Assembly: GCA_964619885.1 (NCBI GenBank)
Contig: CAZUGA010000006.1
Span: 1 to 64,000, forward strand
Length of the DNA stretch: 64,000 nucleotides
Direction of reading: 5' to 3'
Source of the DNA: CAZUGA01 sp964619885
GTDB taxonomy: Bacteria; Pseudomonadota; Gammaproteobacteria; Methylococcales; UBA1147
Part shown: one piece after another, positions 54,451 through 63,463 of the stretch
Layout of the letters: each line of letters starts with the position of its first letter
Position numbering within the stretch: the first letter of the stretch is position 1
The notes under the pieces: generated by a model
Told to the model about the DNA's origin: nothing
The model's input: the letters and a program-made list of their open reading frames with translations, nothing else
Database searches by the model: none
Made by a program: the position numbers and the translations under genes

Positions 54451-54645
54451 AGTCAATGATTTTACTTATAGAATTCCCACGGTCGAACAAATTCAGCAGC
54501 GCAAATAACCATGTTCTTAGAAGCAGGTTAGATTTTAAAACGTCCAGTAGATTTTTTATTTTCGCTTATCCAGCTATTGGCATGACTGACGGGCATAGTT
54601 CGAGATACTACAAAGGCGTAGAAACGCTTTTGTTATACACAATAC

Positions 54646-54685
54646 AAAAAAAGTAAAGGGCCAGCGAAGTTATTCGCCGGCCCTT
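54646..54685 (-). terminator. Intrinsic terminator of the PKD-protein gene
   Basis: On the minus strand a 13-bp near-perfect GC-rich hairpin (AAGGGCC...GGCCCTT, 4-nt loop) is followed within 3 nt by seven T residues. It lies ~85 bp after the stop of the 54769-56715 gene, a strong rho-independent terminator. Confidence 0.85.
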
Positions 54686-54768
54686 GAGTTGCGAGGTTAG
54701 ACAACCTTGTATTCAACCAAACCCTGGGAGAGTATTGAATACCGTTGAAACAAGGCTATCGTTGTGTT

Positions 54769-56715
54769 TCAGGCTGGCGAGTCCCCCCATAGTCGCGCCG
54801 CGCGTTTCTGCCTTTTATCCAGACGGTTTCTTTTGGCTTCGAGTGAACGAAGCCATTTTTTGACCCACGCGATCCTATTTTCCACAGCTGCGACGGTTGA
54901 TATCGCGGGTACAAAATCTGTATCCACGGATGCATGATGATCATCCTCATCATCCTCATCATCCTCATCTCTATCTTCATTCCTGCCGTCTTTACATCCA
55001 CCGACTCTGATAGTTTTGGATTCGAGGAAATCGGCTGAAACTTCGATTCTGCAAGTAATCAAATCACGCTGGACTTTCATCCGTGCTTTGAATTTGTTCT
55101 CACAATTAATCGTCGTATCAAATAACGCTTTGCCATCTGCATTGCTAATGGATACGATTTCTCCATCTACTGCGCTACACATGTCTTCGTCTTCCGTGCC
55201 CCTCGCGATAGGTTTGATTTTGCCTTTGACCTTCAGGATCTTCTTTTCGCGATCCCACTCGGCTTCGGCTTCTTTAACCCTATAGGTCGGGGTGGTGACG
55301 ACATCGTCCTTAACCGTGATGGTAAACATCTCGGAATCTGATAACGGTGTCGACGTCGTCGTTTCCGTTACAGTAACGGTCACATCGTATTGTCCTGCTG
55401 TTGTGGCCATGCCGTCGATACTGCCTGTGCCGTCGCCGTTGTCCGTCAGTGCAAATTCAGCCGGTAATCCCGAGACATCAAACATCAACGAATCATTTTC
55501 AGGATCTGTTGCGCTCAATGGGACAGCGAGCACGTCTCCTACCTTCAGGTTCCAATCGCCGATCATCGTCAGCGTAGGTGCCTGGTTTGCGGTTGGTGGC
55601 GGAGGCGGTGCTGCAGTGATATTCGCGCTTGTGGTCGCTGTATCGCTGCCGCCATTGCCGTCATCCACGGTCAGGCTTACAGTGAAGTTTCCTGCTGCCG
55701 CATAGCTATGGCTCGGATTCGCTTGTGAGCTAGATGCACCGTCGCCGAAATCCCAGGAGTAGGACAACGTGTCACCATCGGGATCGCTTGAGCCTCCGCT
55801 GCTGAAAGAAACCGATGCTCCGACTTGGCCGGAATATGGACCATTCGCGTTGGCCGTCGGCGCGTTGTTGCCCGGAGGTGGAGGCGGTGCAGCCGCAATC
55901 GTCGCCGTTGTATTCGCGGTATCGCTGCTGCCGTTACCGTCATCAACGGTCAGGCTTACAGTGAAGTTTCCTGCTGCCGCGTAGGTATGACTCGGATTCG
56001 ATTGGGTGCTGGTTGCGCCGTCACCGAAATCCCACGCAAAGGTCAATGTATCACCATCCGGATCGCTTGAGCCTGCGCTGCTGAAAGAAACCGCGGTTCC
56101 GGCTTGGCCTGAATATGGACCATTCGCGTTGGCCGTCGGCGCGTTGTTGCTCGGAGGCGGCGGCGGTGGTGCGGTGATATTCGCGGTGGTATTCGCGGTA
56201 TCGCTGCCGCCGTTGCCGTCATCGACGGTGAGGCTGACATTGAAGGTACCCGCTGCCGCGTAAGTATGACTCGGATTGGATTGTGTGCTGGAGGCACCGT
56301 CACCGAAATCCCACGCGTAGGTCAATGTATCGCCGTCCGGATCGCTAGAACCCGTGCTGCTGAACGCAACGCTAGCGCCTGCCTGGCCCGAGTATGGCCC
56401 GTTGGCATTGGCGGTGGGTGCGTTATTGGCGGGTGCTGCGCAGAGTGACGAAGACGTGTTTTTGATAGCCTGGCCTTTTGGGGTCAAGGGCTTTAGCCCG
56501 ACTGTTACGTGGCAAGTTGCGCAATCAAAAGTATTTGGGAGTGGATCTACAGTCCCATCGGGGCAGTTTGCTGTAACCGCATCGAGCAAAGCCTGAACTT
56601 TGGTTGGATCAGGAAACGCAAATGCGCTGTGGGGCAATAACATTGCCATAAAAGACATTGCTGCCAACACTAATAGTTTATGGAAGGGCTTTGTTGGCCC
56701 GTGTGTGATCTTCAT
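54769..56715 (-). CDS. Secreted protein with one CxxCH haem motif and three PKD domains
   Basis: 648 residues with AAGGAG before the ATG and a signal peptide ending HSAFA. Residues 65-69 read CATCH, a single class-c haem motif within a ~60-residue segment (FDCATCHVTVGLKPLTPKG). Three PKD domains follow at about 97-181, 190-275 and 283-368 (WDFGDGASSTQSNPSHTYAA), linked by polyproline stretches. A cadherin-like domain (~377-475) and a beta domain with AEWDREKKILKVKGK and cysteines come next. The tail has an acidic run, then a basic end. The C-terminal beta domain resembles that of 2077-6309. It may be a surface haem protein; electron transfer is inferred. Confidence 0.8.
   Translation of the reverse strand: MKITHGPTKPFHKLLVLAAMSFMAMLLPHSAFAFPDPTKVQALLDAVTANCPDGTVDPLPNTFDCATCHVTVGLKPLTPKGQAIKNTSSSLCAAPANNAPTANANGPYSGQAGASVAFSSTGSSDPDGDTLTYAWDFGDGASSTQSNPSHTYAAAGTFNVSLTVDDGNGGSDTANTTANITAPPPPPPSNNAPTANANGPYSGQAGTAVSFSSAGSSDPDGDTLTFAWDFGDGATSTQSNPSHTYAAAGNFTVSLTVDDGNGSSDTANTTATIAAAPPPPPGNNAPTANANGPYSGQVGASVSFSSGGSSDPDGDTLSYSWDFGDGASSSQANPSHSYAAAGNFTVSLTVDDGNGGSDTATTSANITAAPPPPPTANQAPTLTMIGDWNLKVGDVLAVPLSATDPENDSLMFDVSGLPAEFALTDNGDGTGSIDGMATTAGQYDVTVTVTETTTSTPLSDSEMFTITVKDDVVTTPTYRVKEAEAEWDREKKILKVKGKIKPIARGTEDEDMCSAVDGEIVSISNADGKALFDTTINCENKFKARMKVQRDLITCRIEVSADFLESKTIRVGGCKDGRNEDRDEDDEDDEDDHHASVDTDFVPAISTVAAVENRIAWVKKWLRSLEAKRNRLDKRQKRAARLWGDSPA
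54942..54968. repeat. Three 9-bp tandem repeats encoding an acidic tract
   Basis: CATCCTCAT is repeated three times within the coding region, giving EDD repeats on the minus strand. Copy number could change by slippage without altering the frame. Confidence 0.8.
55612..56427 (-). repeat. Three tandem PKD-domain coding repeats
   Basis: Three units of about 270 bp encode nearly identical PKD domains with proline-rich linkers. DNA identity between units is high, consistent with recent duplication. Confidence 0.8.
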
Positions 56716-57127
56716 TAATATCTCCTTAAATTTAATATTAATTTTTTTACTGAGGTTTGTTTCATTTTTAAATTTAACTGAATTTTCGGCTTCGTTTTGT
56801 GATACTCCTAACGGTTAGATATCTTTCGCCCTTTTTCGATATTGAAATTGTGAACCAATTCCAATTCTTCAAAAGAGCTAGTTGTTTAAAAAAGTGCCAA
56901 ACCAAGTGGGTCGCAGATTATTTTGGTTTGTCCTTCCGCCGCACCTTATTGGTTACAGGGAAATAAAGCAATGGTTATGCCAAAAGCATAATTCAGCTTC
57001 TAAGATACTGTGAAATGGGGTGTTTCCTTTATTTGTGCCATGTTGTGAATACTGTATTCGAAAAAAAAATGTATGGAAATCCATTCAATCATGCCTATGT
57101 AACTTCGATGTGAATGTATATTAATAT
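56716..57127. other. Intergenic region upstream of the PKD-protein gene
   Basis: AT-rich, non-coding. It should hold the promoter for the gene at 54769-56715. No sigma-54 match is good enough to call. Confidence 0.35.
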
Positions 57128-57351
57128 CATATAAAACAGTAATATAAATCCTGTCGCACTATTCCGACAGAGTGACGAAACGTGGTATTATTTCACTCAG
57201 ATTTGTAATCTACAGCAGAAAGATCGTGCTTGCGCATCATTTGATACAGATCGGCGCGGTAGCGACCGGCGATTTTGGAAGCCTTGGTAATGTTGCCGCG
57301 TGTATGCGCCAATAAATCGTGCAAGTAGCTTTTCTCGAATTGATTTCGCGC
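57128..57351 (-). repeat. Inverted duplication, arm 1 (end of sigma-54 activator gene)
   Basis: These 224 bp, the 3' end and downstream hairpin of the sigma-54 activator gene, recur inverted at 63241-63463 with scattered substitutions and a one-base indel. Confidence 0.85.
57151..57170 (-). terminator. Hairpin after the sigma-54 activator gene
   Basis: CTGTCG and CGACAG form a 6-bp stem with an 8-nt loop 23 bp past the stop codon, followed on the minus strand by a T-rich stretch (GATTTATATTACTGTTTT). Conserved at 63422-63441. Confidence 0.55.
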
Positions 57352-58548
57352 ATCAGTCAGCGGGGTAATCGGCGGTAGACTTTGGCCAATTTCCGGCAGG
57401 ATCATTTCTTCCGGGACGACACCCTCTTGATGGAGCGCCACGACACGCTCGAATAGATTTTCCAATTCCCTAATATTTCCCGGCCAATCGTATTGCATCA
57501 ATCGGTCCATGGTGCTGCGGGCTAGCGGTCTATATCGTATGCGCATTTTCTGACTGCATTTCTTCAAAAAATGTTCGGTCAGTAGAGGAATATCTTCTTT
57601 ACGTTCTCGCAGCAACGGAAGCTCGATAGGAATAACGTGGATTCTATAAAACAAGTCCTCACGGAAGCGGCCGGATCTGACTTCTTGTTCAAGATCCTTA
57701 TTCGTCGCGACAATAATACGGATGTCTAAATCGACCGGGTCGACAGCCCCCACCGGCCGGACCTGCCGTTCTTGAATGACACGCAGCAGCTTGGTTTGTA
57801 CCGCCAACGGTATCTCTCCAATCTCATCCAGAAAAATGGTTCCCCTGTCGGCTTGCTGGAAAAGACCGGGCGAACTCGTCGACGCACTGGTGAAAGCGCC
57901 CTGTGTATGGCCGAACAATTCACTTTCTAATAAATGTTCGGGAATCGCAGCGCAATTGACCGTAATGAACTTGTTATACCGGCGCTGACTGGTTTGTTGA
58001 ATTGCCCGAGCAACCATTTCCTTGCCCGTGCCGCTCGCGCCATAGATCGTGACGGTCGAGTCGCAATGACTGACGCGATCTATAGTCTTCAGAATATCGG
58101 ACATGCGCTGGCTTTTTCCAACAATTCCGTGTTTAAACTGCGCAACCACCTCCCGACACGCCCGATGTTTGTTTTTTTCAAGCTTGTCTCTGCAGGCTTG
58201 ATTGATCAAAAAAATCAGCTCTTTGGGGTCGAACGGTCTTGGCACAAATGTGAACGCGCCTTTATGGATGGCCTCTACACCGGTGTTTATACTACCGTTA
58301 TCGGCGACAATAATCGTTGGCAGTCTCGGCGTAACTTGGTGGATAAGGTTCATGCACGCAATGCCATCTCCTTTGGTTTGACACAGTTCAACAATTGCAA
58401 CATCAAATTGCCGGTTGTGTATCAAGGTGGTTGCTGTTTTACTGTCTTGCGCAACACTAACATCAAACTGGACCCCAGTGAGTAGATTTTGCAGCAACTG
58501 TCGACGATCCCCGTCTCCATCGACATAAATGATCTTTTTTCGTCGCAT
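57193..58548 (-). CDS. Sigma-54-dependent activator with degenerate receiver domain
   Basis: 451 residues: receiver domain (1-120), AAA+ domain (~141-370), Fis-type helix-turn-helix (~404-445). Walker A is GASGTGKE (170-177), Walker B GTIFLDEIGE. The sigma-54 loop reads GAFTSA (217-222), a variant of GAFTGA. The receiver has Glu54 instead of the phosphoacceptor Asp, Ala82 for the conserved Thr/Ser, and Arg104 for Lys (FVPRPFD), so it probably is not phosphorylated normally. Such regulators, for example PrsR, control exosortase-substrate genes; whether this one is PrsR is uncertain. The activator is single; no cognate kinase is adjacent. Confidence 0.88.
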   Translation of the reverse strand: MRRKKIIYVDGDGDRRQLLQNLLTGVQFDVSVAQDSKTATTLIHNRQFDVAIVELCQTKGDGIACMNLIHQVTPRLPTIIVADNGSINTGVEAIHKGAFTFVPRPFDPKELIFLINQACRDKLEKNKHRACREVVAQFKHGIVGKSQRMSDILKTIDRVSHCDSTVTIYGASGTGKEMVARAIQQTSQRRYNKFITVNCAAIPEHLLESELFGHTQGAFTSASTSSPGLFQQADRGTIFLDEIGEIPLAVQTKLLRVIQERQVRPVGAVDPVDLDIRIIVATNKDLEQEVRSGRFREDLFYRIHVIPIELPLLRERKEDIPLLTEHFLKKCSQKMRIRYRPLARSTMDRLMQYDWPGNIRELENLFERVVALHQEGVVPEEMILPEIGQSLPPITPLTDARNQFEKSYLHDLLAHTRGNITKASKIAGRYRADLYQMMRKHDLSAVDYKSE

Positions 58549-59602
58549 CGAACTTTAGTGGTTGTAATCTACATTTTGATGAATTTAGGATTTCTCTCGA
58601 AAAATGTATCGAATCATAACGCTTCAAATGGGCAAAATGTTTCGATCATTTTAGGCGTATAGCCATTCGATTCTTAATGACTAGAAGTGATTGCGCAAAC
58701 GGATCCTTTACTTCCAACCGCATTTTTAGGGCGACGCTAAAGACAAGATCAATCTCCACATTTTTCCGATGTAAGCAAACCAATACAAAAAGAGCTTCAC
58801 GATAGGATAGCTTAAATTAATTAAGTGAAGTTAACCAGTTTACGCGGCCAAGTTCTTGATGATTGGTGGAAATTGAGTATTCTTTAAGAGTTGTTCTAAA
58901 AATTATTTAGAATGTTTTTTATAATCATACATTCTATTTTTGGATAATCCAAATCCACAAGATTAACGCCGGTTCAGCATGTGGATATGTTGTCGCTATT
59001 CGACAACAGTATTGGATCCAATCGTGGACGATAAAATGAGTCTTTAATTTCGATTGTCGCAACAAATTGAATTGGGAATTGTTGGTACTCAACTCACTGA
59101 ATTAGTGGACTGGAGGCCATTGATAGACCGCTAACGAAATTGATTAGGATCCTCTAATCAGTCCATCGATACCGTACATGGCATGCATTGTGCTTCCCTC
59201 TATACCAGTTAATCCGATACTGAATTTAACTTTCAGCAGATCAATAACCATTGTGAATGTTCGGGTAGGGCGGTGTATTCGAATTAATATGACTTGATCA
59301 TGTTACCGTCGTCACAGTTCGCCGTGCTGAGTTGGACAGATCTGTTGACGATATGTAAATTTGTCATCTACTACTTTAGTAAACGGAACTAGAAGTGCCT
59401 ATTCTGCGAGGTATAGCTAGACAATCCATCCAGCGAATTGATGCGGGCGACGATAAGAATAGAAATTCTATTGAACCGGCCAATGACCTTGTTTTTGCAT
59501 TGTTCGAATACTGATCGTTGGAAAATCCAGATTGATAGGCCATTGGTACACATTCTCTAACGTGTGTTGTTTTCTATTACGGGTCAAAAAAGGATAAGAT
59601 TT
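58549..59602. other. 1.05-kb intergenic region
   Basis: Between divergent genes. It contains a sigma-54-like promoter candidate (59179-59194). Otherwise no convincing gene, RNA or repeat. Confidence 0.4.
59179..59194 (+). promoter_or_regulatory. Candidate sigma-54 (-24/-12) promoter
   Basis: TGGCATG-4 bp-TTGC-like sequence (TGGCATGCATTGTGCT) has the GG and GC pairs at the right 10-bp spacing and W after GC. It would transcribe toward the gene at 59603, with a ~400-nt leader. A sigma-54 activator gene is next door on the other side, which supports it, but the long leader and single occurrence make this tentative. Confidence 0.35.
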
Positions 59603-60925
59603 ATGTATGCACATTATATGATTTATGCATCCTTCATGACGTTGATTTGGTTCACCTACTTTTCGTTACGGATTCGCAAGCAAAATAAAAACGATAAGGT
59701 CAAACGGCAGGTTATCAGAGACGGACTTACCGAACCGGCGTCCCTTCATCCGGTCATCAACCCCAACCGTTGCATTGGATGTCAAGCTTGTATTCACGCT
59801 TGCCCAGAACAATCTCATGCGCCGGTTTTAGGGTTAATCCGCGGTAAGGCTGAATTAATAAATCCAACAGAATGTATTGGCCACGGGGCGTGCTATGCGT
59901 CGTGTCCGGTCGACGCCATCACACTGGTTTTTGGGACATCCAAAAGAGGCGTGGATTTACCCGTGGTAAAACCGAATTTTGAAACTAATGTCCCTGGAAT
60001 TTATGTTGCGGGGGAACTCGGGGGCATGGGTTTGATTCGTAACGCGTTCAAACAAGGTCAAGAAGCGATAGACGCCGTCGAAAAAAATCTATCGATGACA
60101 GATTCGGCTGCCGATTTAGATGTTTTGATTGTTGGCGCCGGACCCGCTGGATTTGCGGCCTCGCTTGCTGCTAAACAGAAAAATTTAAATTTTGTAACGG
60201 TCGAGCAAGATTCTTTGGGTGGCACTATATTTCAATATCCAAGAAGAAAAGTTGTGATGACCGAGCCTGCCGATCTCCCTATTGTTGGCCGTGTGCACTT
60301 AAAACTCACAACCAAGGAAGCATTATTAGAATTGCTTGAGGGCATTGTTGAGAAGGCTGGATTGGAAATTTCTTACCGCGAGCGTGTTGAGGCGATTAAG
60401 CCGAGTGCCGGGGAGAAAACCAGCTTTATTGTTAAAACTTCCAAGAATACATACAGTGCTCGAACCGTGTTGCTGGCCATCGGGCGAAGAGGTACACCGC
60501 GAAAACTGGGTATTTCGGGTGAAGACAAATCCAAAACGGTATATCGACTCATCGATCCGGAACAATACCAAGGCAAGCACGTACTAGTCGTTTCGGGGGG
60601 GGATAGTGCTTTGGAAGCCGCTACGAGTATTGCCGATCAACCCGGTACACAAGTAACGCTTTCATACCGTGGGGATGTTTTCAGTCGGGCAAAAGAAAAA
60701 AACCGGCAAAAATTGGAGCAAGCAGAGACGGAAGGGCGATTGACGGTTTTACGAAATTCAAATTTGAAATCGATTAAGGATCATCACGTGGAAATTGAAA
60801 GCCAGGGTGAGCGGTTTGAACTGCCGAATGATGCAGTAATCATTTGCGCAGGCGGTGAACTGCCAACACCGTTTCTTCAAAGTGTTGGCATTGAACTCAA
60901 AACAAAGTATGGAACGCCGTTATAG
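59603..60925 (+). CDS. Ferredoxin-flavoprotein fusion (thioredoxin-reductase-like)
   Basis: 440 residues from the ATG at 59603, which has AAGGA 8 nt upstream; an in-frame GTG at 59564 would add 13 residues. A short membrane segment (YASFMTLIWFTYFSLRI) is followed by a two-cluster ferredoxin domain: CIGCQACIHACP and CIGHGACYASCP. In the second, His replaces the usual second Cys. The main part is an FAD/NAD(P)H oxidoreductase (VLIVGAGPAGFAAS, ...VVSGGDSALEAA) with no CxxC disulfide pair. It resembles YpdA-like reductases. Electron transfer between NAD(P)H and iron-sulfur centres is likely; partner unknown. Confidence 0.85.
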   Translation: MYAHYMIYASFMTLIWFTYFSLRIRKQNKNDKVKRQVIRDGLTEPASLHPVINPNRCIGCQACIHACPEQSHAPVLGLIRGKAELINPTECIGHGACYASCPVDAITLVFGTSKRGVDLPVVKPNFETNVPGIYVAGELGGMGLIRNAFKQGQEAIDAVEKNLSMTDSAADLDVLIVGAGPAGFAASLAAKQKNLNFVTVEQDSLGGTIFQYPRRKVVMTEPADLPIVGRVHLKLTTKEALLELLEGIVEKAGLEISYRERVEAIKPSAGEKTSFIVKTSKNTYSARTVLLAIGRRGTPRKLGISGEDKSKTVYRLIDPEQYQGKHVLVVSGGDSALEAATSIADQPGTQVTLSYRGDVFSRAKEKNRQKLEQAETEGRLTVLRNSNLKSIKDHHVEIESQGERFELPNDAVIICAGGELPTPFLQSVGIELKTKYGTPL

Positions 60926-60988
60926 CTCAACTAACCCGATCCAAAAATTCCTTGCGACCGTTAATACATATTTTTATTGGTAAGAACT

Positions 60989-63043
60989 ATGCCTCGATTA
61001 TTTTTCATTTTTTTGTCCGCAATATTATCTTTTAACGTCAATGCCTTAACCACGGGTCTTGATGAGGCAAAGAAAGCTATACGCCTGCACGATACGACAG
61101 GTGCAATCAATCTATTGGAACCGTTGGCCGAATCGGATGATCCGGAAGCTCAATACCAGCTGGGTGTGCTTTTTCGAAACGATAAAAATTACGATAAAGC
61201 GTTTTTTTGGCTACTAAAAGCGGCGGACCAGGATCATACCAAAGCACAATATTTGGTCGGTGCAATGTATGATCGGGGGCGGGGGACACAAAAAGATATC
61301 GAGGCAGCCCAGCACTGGTACGCAAAAGCGGCTACCGCAGGTCATGCTATGGCGAGAGCGAAGCTTGGCGAAACCCACCTCGCACCGCATAAGTCATTGA
61401 GTCCGGTCCTTGATACAAAAAAAATTCAAGCGACATCGTTAACAGATCAAAGACTACGCCTAAGTGCCTTGCGGGGTAATCGTTATGATGTCATTGATGC
61501 TTTGGATCATGGTGCCGATATTAACGAGCGAGACGTTCATGGTCGAACGGCGCTCATGGATGCGGCTGAAGCCAACAGAGCCGAAATTGTACGGATACTA
61601 ATTGACCGCAAGGCTGATATCGCATTGAAAGACAAGTTTGGCGACGACGCATTGCTGTTAGCAGCACGAAACGGTCACGCATCTATAATTGACTTATTAC
61701 TCGATGTTGGCGCTAATCCTAACGACCGCGATAAAAATGGTGCTACGGCCCTTATTTTGGCAACCCATTCAGATTCATTTGAATCAGTTAAGTCGTTACT
61801 ACATCACCATGCGTTGGTTAATGATCTCAATAAAAAAAGACAATCGGCGCTAAGTGTCGCGCTTAAACGCGTCAAAAATGTTGATAAATCAGTCCGCGCA
61901 TCACAGCGGCGAATTGTTTCATTACTAGAACGCTCCGGCGCCACTCGGCGAATTTCCGTAGCATCCAAAGCGAAAGTTCCGCTGACTGTATTGCATGAAT
62001 TAGATGAGGCGCCAGATCAACAGAGCGGAACAAATCCGTTTCGTGGTTGGGATAGTCTGTCGATGGCTTCGTGGCGGGGGCAGGATGATGTTGTAAGAAC
62101 CTTGCTTACAGAGCCCAACACCGATGTAAATGGCATCGACCAGCAAGGATTTACCCCGTTGGGTCGGGCTAGTGCTCACGGTCATCTCAGCACTATGAGA
62201 ATATTGCTTGACTTTGGAGCCCAGCCAAATTTGGCGGGTGATGATGATAAACTTCCTATAATTCAAGCATCTTCCGGTGGACATGATGACGCGATAAGAC
62301 TGCTGCACGGTTCTTCCGCAAGCATTGATGCGACAGATTCTAGCGGCCGTACATCCTTGATTCGGGCGCTTTCGAAAAAACATGTGAAGGCCGCACAGCT
62401 TTTGATTTCATTGGGCGCGAGCGTGGATTCCGCCCCAGACGGCGCGAAGACTCCGTTAATATATGCGGTTCAGCAACAGAATCAGTCATTGACGGATCAA
62501 ATCCTAAGTCGCACAAATAACGTCAATAGGTCGGATTCATCGGGGAGAACGGCATTGTGGTATGCCGTTGATTCCGGATGGATGCACGGCGCGGCAGCAA
62601 TACTCAATACGAATGGAGATTTGAACAAACAGGATCATAAAGGTTATTCGGTACTTGCTCAAGCTGCGTTTAAAGGGGATTCGTCGCTAGTTGATTATTT
62701 ACTTCTACAAGGTGCATCGGTTAATTTAGCAACGAAAACCGCGAATACGCCGCTAATGCTCGCGATCCAGGCGGGTAATACGAATTGTGTGAAGCGCCTG
62801 ATATCAGCCGGTGCTGATATCAACGCGCGGGATAATTATGGGAATACAGCATTGATGATTGCCGCCAAGCGCGGGTCTTCTGAAATAGTTGCGGTGCTAC
62901 TGGAAAAAAATGTGCAAACCCAAATACGTAACAAAAAGAAACAGAATGCAAGGGCAATTGCCAAATTGAACGGACAGCAGAAGATTGTTGCGATGATTGA
63001 TCGGTATGCCCCCGAATCGAAGTTACTGGACCAGCTATTTTGA
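60989..63043 (+). CDS. Secreted Sel1-repeat and ankyrin-repeat protein
   Basis: About 684 residues from the ATG at 60989 (a TTG 12 bp earlier is less likely). A signal peptide (LFFIFLSAILSFNVNA) is followed by ~2-3 Sel1/TPR-like repeats (AQYQLGVLFRNDKNYDKAFF, AQYLVGAMYDRGRGTQKDIE). After residue ~150 come about twelve ankyrin repeats (DVHGRTALMDAAEANRAEIV, DNYGNTALMIAAKRGSSEIV). Ankyrin arrays mediate protein binding. Periplasmic location is inferred from the signal. It starts 63 bp after the preceding gene, with which it may be cotranscribed. Confidence 0.85.
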   Translation: MPRLFFIFLSAILSFNVNALTTGLDEAKKAIRLHDTTGAINLLEPLAESDDPEAQYQLGVLFRNDKNYDKAFFWLLKAADQDHTKAQYLVGAMYDRGRGTQKDIEAAQHWYAKAATAGHAMARAKLGETHLAPHKSLSPVLDTKKIQATSLTDQRLRLSALRGNRYDVIDALDHGADINERDVHGRTALMDAAEANRAEIVRILIDRKADIALKDKFGDDALLLAARNGHASIIDLLLDVGANPNDRDKNGATALILATHSDSFESVKSLLHHHALVNDLNKKRQSALSVALKRVKNVDKSVRASQRRIVSLLERSGATRRISVASKAKVPLTVLHELDEAPDQQSGTNPFRGWDSLSMASWRGQDDVVRTLLTEPNTDVNGIDQQGFTPLGRASAHGHLSTMRILLDFGAQPNLAGDDDKLPIIQASSGGHDDAIRLLHGSSASIDATDSSGRTSLIRALSKKHVKAAQLLISLGASVDSAPDGAKTPLIYAVQQQNQSLTDQILSRTNNVNRSDSSGRTALWYAVDSGWMHGAAAILNTNGDLNKQDHKGYSVLAQAAFKGDSSLVDYLLLQGASVNLATKTANTPLMLAIQAGNTNCVKRLISAGADINARDNYGNTALMIAAKRGSSEIVAVLLEKNVQTQIRNKKKQNARAIAKLNGQQKIVAMIDRYAPESKLLDQLF

Positions 63044-63184
63044 TCGATTTTGGGTCTTCTTTAAACGTTATTTAGACGATCGGTCTTATCGTGTCTCCAG
63101 TTCGCTTAACAGTTATTCGTAACAGGCATGGAATGCTCTTAATCACGGAGCCGCTAGCAATAACTAAAACGAAAATTGAATTCC

Positions 63185-63399
63185 ATGCGACAGAAAAAGA
63201 TCCTGCTTGTAGACGGGGATGGCGATCATCGCCGATTGCTGCGCGAAATCAATTGGAGAAAAGCGACTTGCACGATTTATTGGCGCATACGCGCGGCAAA
63301 AATACTAAGGCTTCCAAAACCGCCGGTCGCTGCCGCGCCGATCTCTATCAAATGATGCGCAAGCAAGATCTTTCTGCTGTAGATTACAAATCTGAGTGA
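63185..63399 (+). pseudogene. Internally deleted copy of the sigma-54 activator gene
   Basis: Begins MRQKKILLVDGDGDHRRLL, like the receiver start of the 57193-58548 protein (MRRKKIIYVDGDGDRRQLL). At about 63240 it jumps to the C-terminal helix-turn-helix region, now in another frame (NQLEKSDLHDLLAHTRGKNT; ADLYQMMRKQDLSAVDYKSE). The two parts are out of frame, so no functional product is expected. About 1.1 kb of the original is missing, apparently at a short GCGC-containing junction. Confidence 0.8.
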
Positions 63400-63463
63400 A
63401 ATAATACCACGTTTCGTCGCTCTGTCGGAATAGTGCGACAGGATTTATGTGTTGTTTTATATG
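63241..63463 (+). repeat. Inverted duplication, arm 2
   Basis: Inverted, near-identical copy of 57128-57351, including the terminal hairpin at 63422-63441. Together with arm 1 it frames a 5.9-kb segment that could invert by homologous recombination. Confidence 0.85.

Noticed and set aside
55612..56427. Regular repeats resembling a CRISPR array or satellite
   Set aside because: The ~270-bp units are in-frame coding PKD domains with no short repeat-spacer structure.
56880..56930. Sigma-54 promoter (TTGGCAC on the minus strand) upstream of the PKD-protein gene
   Set aside because: The -24 element is good but no GC pair is found at -12.
63091..63399. 102-codon frame as a real regulator gene
   Set aside because: It is the C-terminal part of an internally deleted, frameshifted copy of the sigma-54 activator.
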